A stretch of 64,000 nucleotides of DNA from Chrysomallon squamiferum. Lineage: Eukaryota; Mollusca; Gastropoda; Neomphalida; Peltospiridae. Under the pieces are notes generated by a model. The model was not told the DNA's origin, did not search any database, and saw only the letters and a program-made list of their open reading frames with translations. Position 1 is the first letter of the stretch; the number at the start of each line of letters is the position of its first letter. The position numbers and the translations under genes are program-made. Where the stretch lies: the NCBI GenBank assembly GCA_012295275.1, contig CM022666.1, positions 6,177,339 through 6,241,338 of the forward strand, written 5' to 3'. Below are positions 28,801 through 41,366 of this stretch, piece by piece.

Positions 28801-29000
28801 NNNNNNNNNNNNNNNNNNNNNNNNNNNNNNNNNNNNNNNNNNNNNNNNNNNNNNNNNNNNNNNNNNNNNNNNNNNNNNNNNNNNNNNNNNNNNNNNNNNN
28901 NNNNNNNNNNNNNNNNNNNNNNNNNNNNNNNNNNNNNNNNNNNNNNNNNNNNNNNNNNNNNNNNNNNNNNNNNNNNNNNNNNNNNNNNNNNNNNNNNNNN
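28801..29000. other. assembly gap (200 N)
   Basis: Exactly 200 N, so probably a placeholder of arbitrary length. The left edge is the exon 5 acceptor of gene J; the right edge is the middle of a MITE like that at 2,146-2,726. Confidence 0.99.
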
Positions 29001-29335
29001 TGGCTGGAGTTATAGACTTTATCGACTCCTGATCCTTCAATGTGGCACATATCGAAGAACTACTAAGTCCTTTGCACTCACTTTCTTAGGATCCATGGCC
29101 ACAACAAAGAAATTAGCAAAATACTACACAACACAACAGAGATGCTTCCGCGGCGAGGAAACCACGTGAAGTAAACGAATGAGACGGGGTATTCTGGCCA
29201 ACTACCGCCGACGTAACTGAAGCTCGCTCGGAACTCGGATTCTGCTTCGAAACTCAAAGCAAAAACTCGACCGGGCAGCTGCTGGTAACTCGAAAAACTC
29301 GTAAGTTGATACACTCGTAATTCGAGGTACCACTG
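29001..29335 (-). mobile_element. pogo/Tigger-like MITE, truncated by the gap
   Basis: Reverse complement of 2,146-2,482, with an identical predicted 78-residue frame. It ends with CGAGGTACCACTG followed by TA at 29,336-29,337. Confidence 0.8.
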
Positions 29336-30839
29336 TATCAGTATTTACATGTCTTAAGTAAAAATGTTAATACTAATGATAAAATGGAGTAACTAAAACT
29401 GTTATTACCAGTAGTAACTTTTAGTAAAAATGGTAATTTTAGTATTAACCTGCAGTAAATTAAAAGATAAATTTCAGTATTAATATATCGTAAGGAAAAA
29501 TATTAGTACTATCAATAACAAGTTGTAAATTTACAAGTAAATATCAGATATGTCGTAGGTAAAAATGTTAATATTACTAGTAATATGTAGTTAGTAAATA
29601 TATTAGTACTACAATTAACATATAGTAAAAATGTTAATACTAGTTGTAACATTAAAATGTAAATAAAGATGGTAACATATCGTGTGTAAAAATGTTCATA
29701 CCAGCAGCAACACGAAGTAGATCAAAATTCTTATTACTAGTAATAGTAGTAACAATAATGAGTTTTTAATAGTCGTATAAAATGTAGTGAGTAAAACGTT
29801 AATAGTATTTGCAACGTTACAACGTGAAATGTTAATTCAACTGGTAAGAAGTGAGTAGTATAAAGCATCTTACATTAATTCTGTTCACAAAAATATCAGA
29901 GTATTATACTTTACCACGTATATTGTAATATCTTTCCAGCAACAAAACTACTCTGTTAATACAGCGTTAATAAATATAAGTACTGGATGTTATGAATAAT
30001 ATATAAGTTTAAATTAAGGTATAAAATATTTCACATTAGTTCTCTTCTAACAAGTAATATAAAACTTTACGAGTAGTGCTGTAAAATCTTTCGAAATGAT
30101 ATCAAACATATTCTTCAAAAATAAATGGTACAGTTTTATTTATCTGTGTATGATTCATTGATTATAAAACAGTATAACGAGTTTAAGTTTTACATATTAT
30201 GACAATGAACATGAAATTTATGTCATTACTGCATTTTATGATAATAGATAAACTGTGCATGTATCTGTCTGTGTGTGCGTGTGTGTGAGTGTGTGTGTGT
30301 GCGTGTGTGATGACTAAGGTAGCAGAGGCAAAGCTGTAGTATCAGCACCATATCTGAACAGTAGTATTTGTATTAATGATAATAATAGTAGTTCTAGTAG
30401 CAGTAGTAGCACGCTAATAGAAGCAGCAGCGAATTCTAGGAACCCTACAACTGAAAGAAACAGATAATCAAATTCTAGGAATGTTAGTTGTAGGAGTAGC
30501 AGCAGTAGAGTAGTTATACTAATATAATAGTAGTATGCACAAATAAGGAGTAGTAGAAGATTAGTGGTTGTGGAACACTAGTAGCATAGACGTACAGCTG
30601 GATTAGTAAAAATATTATGTAGTACTACAAGTATTTGAAGGTATAGAAATAGTAATAGCAGCAGTAACAGAACTGTAATACCACTGGTAGTAATAAGCGC
30701 TGATCTGTTGTAGTAATTCTGCAGTACTAGCAGTGTAACCACTGTTGTAGCAGAAATAGTAGCCTTAATAGTACTTGTACTTTTACTTTAGCATCATTAG
30801 CTGAAATAGCAGGCAGATAGTAATAGAGGAATCGTAGTA
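29336..30839. other. spacer, inverted copy of 661-2145
   Basis: Degenerate minisatellite, the conserved tatattgtaatatctttcca block and a GT run near 30,268-30,306. No exon. Confidence 0.65.
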
Positions 30840-31060
30840 ATAGTAGTAATAGTAATAGTAGTAATAGTAGTAGTAGTAATCGTAGTAGTAGTAATAGTAG
30901 TAGTAGTAGTAATAGTAATAGTAGTAGTAATAGTAGTAATAGTAATAGTAGTAGTAGTAGTAGTAGTAATAGTAGTAGTAGTAGTAGTAATCGTAGTAGT
31001 AGTAATAGTAGTAGTAGTAGTAATAGTAATAGTAGTAGTAGTAGTAGTAGTAATAGCACC
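30840..31060. repeat. (TAG/TAA)n trinucleotide microsatellite
   Basis: Reverse complement of the ACT blocks at 430-640 and 12,930-13,130. The leucine-only open frame across it is a by-product of the repeat. Confidence 0.95.
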
Positions 31061-33601
31061 GGCAGCAGACGTAGCAGTAGCAGCTATTTTAGCAGTCCAC
31101 TGCTAGTAGTAGAAGTACAGTAGTAGCAGTAGAGCATTGATGGTGGTACTAGTATTAGAACGACAAATGCAGTAGTAGTAATTGTAATAATAAGACTAGT
31201 AGTAGCAGCAGTAGTAGTGATAGTACTAGTAGTAGTAGTAGTAGCAGAAAAAGAAGAGTGGTAATAGTATTTGATATTTCTTCTAACGGATCTGGTCACT
31301 TTCTGAGACAAATGTATGTCTTCAGAATGTTGCTTGGATAAAATGGTCCCAATTAAAATTTGTAATCATTCTTTATTGTTAAACCCAGAAACTGAAGCAA
31401 AGCTGGAACTTGTACATTAGTGATCGCTCGCGCACACGCACACCAACAGAGAGAGAGATAGATGCATAACATATGCAGAATCATATATATGTATATACGC
31501 ATTTAAGCGCACCTCAAGTGCAATTTTTATATATCACATTATAAAATTAGATATTTATTTTCATAATGTGTGATATTTAAACTCGTTATTCTGCTTTATA
31601 TTCAATGAATTAACATTTCATCCGACTTGAATTAACATTTCACATTGTAACGTTGCAAATACTATTAACGTTCTACTCACTACATTTTATACGACTACTG
31701 ATAACTCTACCTCCTTCTTGTTACTACTAGTACTAGTACTAAGAATTTTACTTGCTTCGTGCTGCTGCTGGTATGAACATTTTTACACACAATATGTCAC
31801 CACCTTTATTTATATTTTAATGTTACAACTAGTACTAACATTTTTACTATATGTTACTACTAGTACTAACATTTTTACTTACTACATGTTACTACTAATA
31901 TTAACATTATTACCTTCGACATATATATTTACTCGTAAATTTACTTTATGTTACTAATAACACTTTTACTAGATATTAGTACTAGTACTAACATTTTTAC
32001 TTACCACATGTTACTACTAATATTAACATTATTACCTTCGACATATCGATAATGATATTTACTACTGCATTTACTATACGTTACTAATAGTATTAACACT
32101 TTTACTCTATATTGCTTCTGGTACCAGTATTTTTACTTACGATAAATTACTACTGAAATTTATATTTTGATCTACTGCAGGTTAATACTAACATTACCAT
32201 TTTTACTAAAAGTTACTACTGGTATTAACAGTCATAGTTACTCCATGTTATTATTAGTATTAGTATTTTTGCTTATGCAAATACTGATGCAATCGTACCT
32301 CGATTTACGAGTGCCCCAACTTATGAGTTTTATTAGTTTCGAACAGCCGCTTTGAGTTGCGAGCCAACATCCGAGTTACGAGCGGGCTTCGCTTATGCCG
32401 CCGCTAGTTGGCCGGAATCCCGCGTCTCACTCGTTTACTTAACGTGGTTACCTCGTCGGGCCATGGATCCTGAGTGAAAAGGACAGTGCTGAGAAGAAGA
32501 AACGGAATATTTCAATTTAATTAAAGCTCGAATTCATAGAAAAACATGAGCGAGGTGTGCATGTAGTCGATTTGGCTACTTTATATTTGTAGTTTATAAA
32601 TACATATTTATTATTTAAAAGCACATTACATAACAAAGAAAAAAATGATCGCTCGCGCGCACACAGACACACCCACAGAGATAGAGATAGATGCATAACA
32701 TATACAGAATCATACATATGTATGTACGCATTTAACGTTCACATCAAATGCAATTTTATGTATCATATTATAAAATTTGATCTTTATTTTCATAATGTGT
32801 GATATTTAAACTCGTTCTTCTGCTTTATAGTCAATGAATTATGCAAAGATTAATAAAACTGTACCATTTATTTTCAAAGAACACGAGTGATACATATATC
32901 ACTTGGAAAGACATATATCACTGCATACCTCGTGAAATGTCATATTCTAATACTTGTCAGAATAGAACTACTGTAAAAATATTTTATAACATTTCAATTA
33001 GTACCAATATTTTATATATATTCAAAACATCGAGTTACTTATATTTATTAACGCTGTATTAACTAACAGTAGTTTTGTTGCTGGAAAGATACTACAACAT
33101 ACGTGGTAGTTTCTCTATATAATACTCTGATTGTTTTGAGAATATAATTAATGTAAGATATTTTATACTACTCACTTCTTACCAGTTGAATTAACATTTC
33201 ACATTGTAACGTTGCAAATACTATTAACGTTCTACTCACTACATTTTATACGACTACTAATAACTCTACCTCCTTCTTGTTACTACTAGTACTAGTACTA
33301 AGAATTTTACTTGCTTCGTGCAGATGCTAACTGGTATGAACATTTTTTAAACACGATATGTCACCACAATTTTATTATTTATTTATATTTAAAATTTGTT
33401 TGTTACAGCTAATACTAACATTTTTACTATATGTTACTACTAGTACCAATATTTTCACTTACGATAAATTAATACTGAAATTTATATTTTGATTCACTGC
33501 AGGTTAATACTAACATTACCATTTTTACTACTGCTATTAACAGTCTTAGTTACTCCATGTTATTATTAGTATTCATAGTTTTGCTTATGCAAATACTGAT
33601 G
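31061..33601. other. spacer, inverted copy of 10.8-12.7 kb
   Basis: Same conserved blocks as 10,799-12,719 in reverse, including the MITE fragment at 32,290-32,641 and minisatellite stretches at 31,820-32,280 and 33,410-33,600. Nothing coding. Confidence 0.65.
32290..32641 (+). mobile_element. pogo/Tigger-like MITE fragment
   Basis: Starts with a mutated terminus (CAATCGTACCTCGATTTACG), keeps the helix-turn-helix relic and loses the right terminus. Confidence 0.7.
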
Positions 33602-34153
33602 CAATGGTACCTCTATTTACGAGTGCCCCAACTTATGAGTTTTATTAGTTACGAACAGCCGCTTTGAGTTGCGAGCCAAAATCCGAGTTACAAGCGTGCT
33701 TCAGTTACGCCGCTGCTAGTTGGCCAGAATCCCGCGTCTCACTCGTTTACTTCATGTGGTTACCTCGTCGCGGAAGGATCTCTGTTGTTTTGTGCTCGCG
33801 TTTTGTGCAATATTTTGCCAAATTTCTGCCCATGGATCCTGAGTGAAAAGGACAGTGCTGAGAAGAAGAAACGGAATATTTCCATTTAATTAAAGCTCGA
33901 ATTCGTAGAAAAACATGAGCGAGGTGTGCATGTAGTCCATATGGCTGCTTTATATTTGTAGTTGATAAAGACATATTTATTATTTGAAAGCACATTACAT
34001 AAGAAAGGAAAAAAAAGTGGTTTTGGGGGGGACTGGATCGGATTAATCGTATTTCAGTTAATTTCACTTGGGACAATTCATTTGATATACTGTCAAATTG
34101 AGATGCGAGCTCGGTCACGGAACAACTTAAACTCGTAAGTCAGGGGACCACTG
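33602..34153 (+). mobile_element. pogo/Tigger-like MITE upstream of gene D
   Basis: CAATGGTACCTCTATTTACG at the left, GGGGACCACTG followed by TA at the right; 552 bp. The interior carries the transposase start and helix-turn-helix relic with stops. It ends 91 bases before the gene D start codon. Confidence 0.85.
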
Positions 34154-34244
34154 TATTTATATTTCATTTACTATAGGTTAGTACTGGTATTAATATTTTC
34201 ACTTAATCTTGTCGATTACAAATATTTATAGTCAACAGTTCAAC

Positions 34245-34507
34245 ATGTCGGCAGTAATTTTCCTTCTGATTATGGTTATGTCGTTCCAACACGTGCTATC
34301 AAAAGGAGTTGTATACGATTCACATAAGGAAAGTACGTCATGATTTTCGTTACGGAATGTGTTCTATTCTTAACATCACTTTCAATTTATGTCACATTTA
34401 AATAATATCTTTATCGGGTATTGCAAAGAAAATAATAAAGAAAAAACAATAAATAAATAAATAAATAACAATATTAATAAAAATAATAATAATAATGATG
34501 ATGGTGA

Positions 34508-34559
<52 letters not shown>

Positions 34560-35507
34560 AATAATAATAATAATATCAAATAGCAAGTCAAATGTTTTAT
34601 ACAGAAATAGACTACAGACATTCAGTTTACTAAGTTCACGTTTTGGCAGATTTACAAGAAAGAGTTAGACAGATACACGCAAAGTCTGACACATAGATCA
34701 AAGAAATATATGTATTTTTTAGCGTTTAGAGGTGTATACAAGACATCAACTAAACAGTGTGAGACAAAGTGGGGTAAAGTAAAAGTAGGAGAAAACATCC
34801 ATCAGTTCTTATATCACGGTTACACGACACTTAAATGCGTTGAGGGTGGTTTCAAAATCGATCAACAAACTTCATGTAAGTAATTCATGTTGTTAAAAGC
34901 AATTCTTTGTTTTATTGTAGATGTTCCAAATTAAGAAAATACTTAAGCAAACAGTGAAAAATACAGGTACCGGACCAATTATCCGGACTCCTTTGTGGCC
35001 TGAGGCATTCCGTATTTCAGGATTTTCCGGTTTTCTGCTACCAAGGCATCTAAATAAGAAAATAATTAGGCATAAACATCTTTTATAATTGAAAACATGA
35101 AGAAAATCGATAAACACAACTATGGTTACTCGACACGTAAACAATGCGGCGAGTGAATGAACGCCACACGGCTTGAAAGAGAAGTTCCGTTCGGGTGAGA
35201 ACATAGCGTCGGGAAAACACTTCCGGTTTTCTGGTCTTTCCGGATTTCCGGACGCCGGATAATTGGTCCGGTACCTGTAACTCGTATTAAAATAGCGTTA
35301 AAATTCTTGCAAAGATGAAGAGGTAAGTCGGAAGGAACTGTGGAACAAAGAGTCATCATAATCTGATGATTGACAAAGACAAGTCTCAGTGGCTCAGAAA
35401 ACAGAAACATGTTTATATTTGTTACTCAGCATCATTTAAATGCTTGGCAGTTAACAACACATCTCAATAGCTAGTAAAATGGATTAAAACACAATAAAAA
35501 ATGGGTT

Positions 35508-35592
<85 letters not shown>

Positions 35593-37104
35593 TGAACTGC
35601 CACAGTGAGTACAATAAAAAACAAAAACAGAATTCTTTTTTACAGACGTGACGATGTACGGTACTCAGGTTGGAGCCACAAACACGAATACTCCCACTGA
35701 TTGTGGTGTCTTTAGATATACTGCTACTGTAAGACAGATGAAGGATAAAGTAGTCATAGACTTTGTTATTGAAAAAGATCAGAGTTCACGTAAATAATTT
35801 TAGCCCTAATATGTACTTATTGTAAATGAAACAACAACAATAACATAATAATATTCATAATCAGAACAATAATTCTGATAATGATGACGTAGATGATAAT
35901 AACAATAACAATGATGATTATGATAATAGTTATGACGATGGTGATTATGAATTCGATATAATAATAGGTATGACAGTTGCTTGTTTTATATATATCTGTC
36001 GTATTTGAAAATTTAGTTATTTCGATTAATTTATTACTACTTTTATTGATTTTCTTGTTTTCTTTTTCTCTTATTTTTCTTTCTTATTCTTGTTTCGATC
36101 GTGTATCACCATATGTGTGATTGTTAAAACAAAAATTTATTTTTAATTTCTGAAGCTAGGGTGTGTGCTTTGAACAAGTTTTATGACTGCCTTTTATTAA
36201 GAGAAATCAGGCAAGAAAAAAAAAGATGCGCATATTATCAATGTAAGAAATGGAGCGGCGGAACAGTTAAAAGGCATTATGAAGGTAAGACTTATTGTCT
36301 TTACAAGTAACTTACAGGTTGAACTTGCCAAACTCGGCATTCTAAGTTGGGACCTGCACAGTCCAATATTTGTAAAGTATTAAGTTCGAACTCAGTCAAA
36401 CAGCCAACACCGAACACTTCAGTGAAACTGCGCGTCTGTGTGAGACCAGCCTCTCCAAAAGATCTTTTCTCTCCGTCATAGTCACTATTTTAGTTCTGGT
36501 ATCCTTCAAGATGCAAATACGAGACGATCTGGGATGTTGCATATTTACATAGAAGACCGGTATAACGACGTCTACAACTGTCCAGAAACAAGACACTGCA
36601 CAGCAAGAAGCAATTTGTAAAAATAGCGCGAAGATTCCGTGACGATACGAGCGAAATAATATCGAGTTGTGGGCCTTTCCAGGAGAATTCAGCCTCTACA
36701 TTTCAAATGTATCATAGATAGCTACTAAATCTAGTTAAGAAAACAAATTTAAAAAAAAGTTTAAAATATAAACAATTTCACCGAAGTGTGTTGAGTATTC
36801 TGACAAGAAGATTACAGGTGGTGTTATGGAAAACGGTTAATTTGTCGATTTCCAGACATTTCTTTACGCAATGTTTTCTTATTCTTAAATTTACCTCTGT
36901 GCTTCAGCAATCCAAAAACAGTCCTAATTTATTTTATTTTTTTCCTTTCTTACGCTCATTTCAGGCTGTATAGTCGATGGTGTATGTCGCCATCCTGGGT
37001 ACAATAAGCATACAGGCTGGTTTTGGGGGAAGGAGAAATGTAGCTGTGACCACTATGGACATTATGGATGTGATCGCCTTTACTGTATGTTTCACTGTCA
37101 CTGA
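34245..37104 (+). CDS. gene D: intact secreted Cys-rich protein (214 aa), family 1
   Basis: Exons 34,245-34,332, 34,732-34,875, 35,646-35,789, 36,156-36,284 and 36,965-37,104, all phase 1; 645 bases including the stop. The signal peptide is MSAVIFLLIMVMSFQHVLS. Fourteen cysteines: two in exon 2, one in exon 3, four in exon 4 and seven in exon 5, which ends in extra cysteines (LYCMFHCH) not present in B. Exon 4 is two codons longer than in A and B (LLLREIRQEKKRC). The exon 2 acceptor is TTTAGAG rather than the TTTTCAG of F and I, and the exon 3 donor is GTAAAT. AATAAA is at 37,107-37,112. With B it is one of two copies without a visible lesion. The function is unknown; it is a secreted protein by its signal peptide. 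Confidence 0.85.
34964..35277. mobile_element. type-2 MITE in intron 2 of gene D
   Basis: CAGGTACCGGACCAATTATC to CCGGTACCTG, TA on both sides, 314 bp; in opposite orientation relative to the window but at the same intron position as in gene I. Confidence 0.8.
35510..35587. repeat. (TC)n microsatellite in intron 2 of gene D
   Basis: About 39 TC units, 58 bases before exon 3. Confidence 0.97.
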
Positions 37105-37699
37105 GAAATAAAATTTACATGATTTATATAATGTATTACTTTATGTCTTTTTTAACATACCCAATCAAAAAAAAAAAAAAAAAAGACAACAATAAAACAT
37201 AGTAAGTGATAGTATTCTTAGTATTAGTAGCTCTGTAAGAGCAGTAGTAGTAGTAATGGATCAGTAAAAGTAGTAGCAGTACTAGTAGCACTATAAGGTA
37301 GTAGTACAAGAAGCATTACTAGTAAAAGTGCAGGTGGATGTTCAACAGCAACAGTAACAATCGTAGTAAGAGTACAGTAGCAGTAGTAGTAGCAATACTA
37401 GTAGCAGTAGTAGTAGCAGTAGTAGTAGCACTGGAAATACAAGAGTAAGAGAAGAAGCAGCAGGAGCAATAGATGCGGTAGTAATGGTAGCAGTAGGTAG
37501 TAGTAGTAGAAGAACAATTTACAATTTATCCATCTAATTGCCAACAGAAATTATAAATACTGTTGTCGTCGTCGTCGTCGTCGTCGTTGTTGTTGTTACT
37601 GTTATCATCAACATCATCGTTATTATTGCTGTTGTCATCGGCGTCGTTGGTGCTGTTATCATCATCAGCATCATCATTATAATTATTATTATTGAGACA
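37105..37699. other. 3' flank of gene D
   Basis: AATAAA, an A-run at about 37,168, AGT-type repeats (37,220-37,510) and GTC/ATC repeats (37,560-37,690). It is the inverse of 6,715-7,297. Confidence 0.7.
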
Positions 37700-37924
37700 C
37701 TGACAGACAACAGTATTCAGTTAACAAATTTTCACTGCTGTAACTAGACTGTGTTTAAAAGCCGAGTGGAGCTGGGCAGCACCATTTGTACGAGTGATCT
37801 GGGAGCCGCCTAGAGACTCTAGAAGCTCCGACTCCAAAGAGTAACCGTAGACATAAACAGATTCATTCAGTGGATATCATTTCTATCGGAATAGAGATTT
37901 ATATTTTATATGTCCTAAATAAAA

Positions 37925-37977
<53 letters not shown>

Positions 37978-37990
37978 AATAAATAAATAA

Positions 37991-38048
<58 letters not shown>

Positions 38049-38062
38049 AAAAAAAAAAAAAA
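37700..38062 (+). mobile_element. retroposon-like element with long A/AAAT tail
   Basis: Same body as 27,181-27,416 (gagtggagctgggcagcacc), followed at 37,930-38,062 by about 45 A and then AAAT repeats. Confidence 0.55.
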
Positions 38063-38604
38063 ATTAAAAATAAAGAATTAAATTTGAATTTAAAGTATTA
38101 ATTTCTAGATGTTAATACTGATATTAACATTTTACTTCTTACATATTAATAGTGGTATTAACACTTTTACTTTTTCTCTTGTTCCATATTACTGGTGTTA
38201 TCTCCATTTTTCCTGAATGTTACTGCTGTTAACATTTTTACTTACTACATCATTCTGTTTCTAATGGCATTCTTACTTATTACATGTTGCTACTGGAATT
38301 ACAATTTATATTTACTACATGTTACTACTAGCATTCATATTATTACATCCTACATGTTAGTACTGATATTTACATTATTACGTTCTACGTTAGTGCTGTT
38401 ATAAACAGTATTACTATCTACATGTTACTGCTGTTATTAACATTATTACTTACATGTTACTACTGATAGTAACATTCCTACATCTCCAGACATTTCTAAA
38501 CGCAGTGTTTTCTTATTCTCAAATTTGCCTACATGCTTTAACTAACTTATTTCCCTTGAAGCATTTAAAAATATTACTAACTTATTTTCTGTTTCCTTCC
38601 TTCC

Positions 38605-38755
38605 GGCTATTTGGTCGATGATAATTGTCGGAATCCTGGTTACAAAAGTCAAAGTGGCTGGCTTTGCAGGTAACGGATATCTATGTGTCACTGCACTGGA
38701 AGAACTTAATTACAAGTTTAAATTTGTATTGAAATGCACTTTCACTGAGAAGTAA
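38605..38755 (+). pseudogene. orphan exon-5 relic with an alternative terminal exon inside
   Basis: Homologous to exon 5 (GTCGATGATAATTGTCGGAA, then GGTTAC and GGCTGG), but the acceptor AG is lost (TTCCG), the first Cys is Tyr and a stop occurs in the old frame. Inside, CTTTGCAG at 38,662-38,669 followed by 38,670-38,755 forms an open phase-1 frame (NGYLCVTALEELNYKF, ending CTFTEK) that is kept in two other copies. It could be a second terminal exon for gene D. Confidence 0.5.
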
Positions 38756-40250
38756 AATTTCAATGATGGATGGAATGTATCAATTGATGCCTTAAAATTT
38801 TGTTTACCCGTCAAAAACAAGTACAATCAGTGCTCTTAATGGCAGTGTTCTTAGTACTAATAGGTTAGTATGAGCGATAGTAGTAGTAGAGCTGTAGACG
38901 AAGCAGCAGTACTAGTAACATTACAAGAGTAACACAAGAAGTAGTAGTAGTAGAAAAAGAGTGGTAATAGTATTTGATATTTCTTCTAACGGATCTAGTC
39001 ACTTTCTCAGACAAATGTATGACTTTACTTTGTTGCTTGGATAAAACTGTCCTAATCAAAATTTGTAATTACTCTTTTGCGTTAAATATACAAACAGAAG
39101 CAAAGCTGGAATTTGTACATTAGTGATCGCGCACACACACGCATACACACACACAGATAGATGCACAACATATGCAGAATCATACATATATACACATTCA
39201 AGGACACACCAAATGCAATTTTTATATACCATATTATATAATTTGATGTTTATTGTCATAATGAGTAATATATAAACTCGTTATTCTGCTTTATAATCAA
39301 TGAATAATGCAAAGATTAATAAAACTGTACCATTTATCTTTAAAGAACATCAGTGATACATATATCACTTGGAAAGACATATATCAATGCATTCCTCGTG
39401 AAATTTTATATTCTAATACTTGTCAGAACAGAACTAACGTAAAATATTTTATACATCAATTTAAATTTAAATATATTCATAACATCGAGTACTTATATTT
39501 ATTAACGCTGTATTAACAGAGTAGTTTTGTTGCTGGCAAGATCCTACAACATACGTGGTAAAGTATAATACTACTCACAGTTGAATTAACATTTCACATT
39601 GTAACGTTGGAAATGCTATTGACGTTTTACTCACTACATTAACTCATATTGACTACCAATAACTCTACATCATTCTTGTTACTACTAGTACCAGTACTAA
39701 GAATTTTTCTTACTTCGTGCTGCTGCTGGTATGAACATTTTTACACACAATATGTCACCTCCTTTATATTATATTTTAATGTTACAACTAGTACTAACAT
39801 TTTTACTATATGTTACTAGTAGTACTAACATTTTTACTTACTACATCTTACTACTAATATTAACATTTTTACTACGACATATCTGATATTTACTCGTAAA
39901 TTTACTGTATGTTACTAATAACAGTTTTACTAGATATTAGTACTAGTACTAACATTTTTACTTACTACATGTTACTACTAATATTAACATTATTACCTTC
40001 GAGATATCGATACTGAAATTTACTTGTGCATTTACTATACGTTACTAATAGTACTAAAATTTTTACTCTATGTTACTACTAGTACCAATATTTTCACTTA
40101 CGATAAATTAATACTAAAATTTATATTTTGATTCACTGCAGGTTAATACTAACGTTACCATTTTTACTAAAAGTTACTACTGGTATTAACAGTCTTCGTT
40201 ACTCCATGTTATTATTAGTATTAATATTTTTGCTTTTGCAAATACTGATG
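38756..40250. other. spacer upstream of gene E
   Basis: AGT repeats, the conserved spacer blocks (near 38,960-39,540) and minisatellite (39,640-40,250). It is repeated at 41,880-43,194 and 47,280-48,597. No exon. Confidence 0.65.
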
Positions 40251-40814
40251 CAATGGTACCTGTATTTACGAGTGCCCCAACTTATGAGTTTTATTAGTTT
40301 CGAACAGACGCTTTGAGTTGCGAGCCAAAATCCGAGTTACGAGCGGGCTTCGATTACGCCGCCGTTAGTTGGCCAGAATTCTGCATCTCACTTGTTTTCT
40401 TCACGTGGTTACCTCGTCCCGGAAGAATGTCTGTTGTCTTGTGTTGTGCTCGCGTTTTGTGCAGTAGTTTGCCAAATTTCTTATTTTCTGGCCATGGATT
40501 CTGAGTGAAAAGGACAGTGCTGAGAAGAAGAAACGGATGATTTCCTTTTTATTAAAGCTCGAATTCATAGAAAAACATGACCGAGGTGTGCATGTAGTCG
40601 ATTTGGCTACTTTATATTTGTAGTTCGTAAATACATATTTATTATTTGAAAGCACATTACATAACAAAGGAAAAAAAGGTGTTTGGGGTGGGACTGGAGC
40701 GGATGAATGGTATTTCAGTTAACTTCAGTTGGGAGAATTGATTTGATTTACGATCAAATTGAGATGCGAGCTCGGTCGCGGAACGACTTAAACTCGTAAG
40801 TCAAGGGACCACTG
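40251..40814 (+). mobile_element. pogo/Tigger-like MITE upstream of gene E
   Basis: Starts CAATGGTACCTGTATTTACG and ends GGGACCACTG then TA. It contains CCATGGATTCTGAGTGA and the helix-turn-helix relic. It ends 91 bases before the gene E start codon. Confidence 0.85.
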
Positions 40815-40905
40815 TATTTATATTTGATTTACTATAGGTTACTTCTGCTATTAAAATTTTCACTTAATCTTGTCGATTACAAATATTTATAGTCAACAAT
40901 TCAAG

Positions 40906-41366
40906 ATGTCGGCAGTAATGTTCCTTCTGATTATGGTTATTTCGTTCCAACACGTGCTATCAAAAGGAGTTGTATACGATTCACATAAGGAAAGTATGTC
41001 ATGATTTTCGTTACGGAATGTGTTCTATTCTTAACATCACTTTCAATTTATGTCACATTTAAATAATATCTTTATCGGGTATTGCAAACAAAATAATAAA
41101 GAAAAAACAATAAATAAATAAATACATAAATAAATAAATAAATAAATAATAACTAACTTATTTCCCTTGAAGCATTTAAAAATATTACTAACTTATTTTC
41201 TGTTTCCTTCCTTCCGGCTATTTGGTCGATGATGATTGTCGGAATCCTGGTTACAAAAGTCAAAGTGGCTGGCTTTGCAGGTAACGGATATCTATGTGTC
41301 ACTGCACTGGAAGAACTTAATTATAAGTTTAAATTTGTATTGAAATGTACTTTCACTGAGAGGTAA
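40906..41366 (+). CDS. gene E: compact two-exon derivative, predicted 57-aa secreted peptide
   Basis: Exon 1 (40,906-40,993) is a typical family 1 signal exon, MSAVMFLLIMVISFQHVLS, with donor GTATGT. Exons 2-4 are deleted: intron 1 runs straight into old intron-4 sequence at about 41,150. The old exon 5 (from 41,216) has lost its acceptor and has a stop, but CTTTGCAG ending at 41,280 opens a phase-1 exon, 41,281-41,366. Joined, the frame is 174 bases and ends at TAA, giving a signal peptide plus about 38 residues with two cysteines. Canonical AATAAA is not obvious behind it. It may equally be a dead relic; support comes from the same structure in G and mostly silent differences between the three terminal exons. 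Confidence 0.45.

Larger units (their letters stand above)
29001..37698. repeat. large inverted duplication of the 6.7-15 kb arrangement
   Basis: Order and sequence are the reverse complement of 6,715 to about 15,020: MITE, spacer, ACT block, spacer, MITE fragment, MITE, family 1 gene (D against I) and 3' trinucleotide repeats. The edge nearest the gap is closer to 1-2,483 than to the 12.9-15 kb copy. Homology ends at 6,715/37,698. Confidence 0.8.

Noticed and set aside
30727-31059. 110-residue open frame made almost only of leucine
   Set aside because: It is the translation of a TAG/TAA trinucleotide microsatellite; no splice or start context and no conservation outside the repeat.
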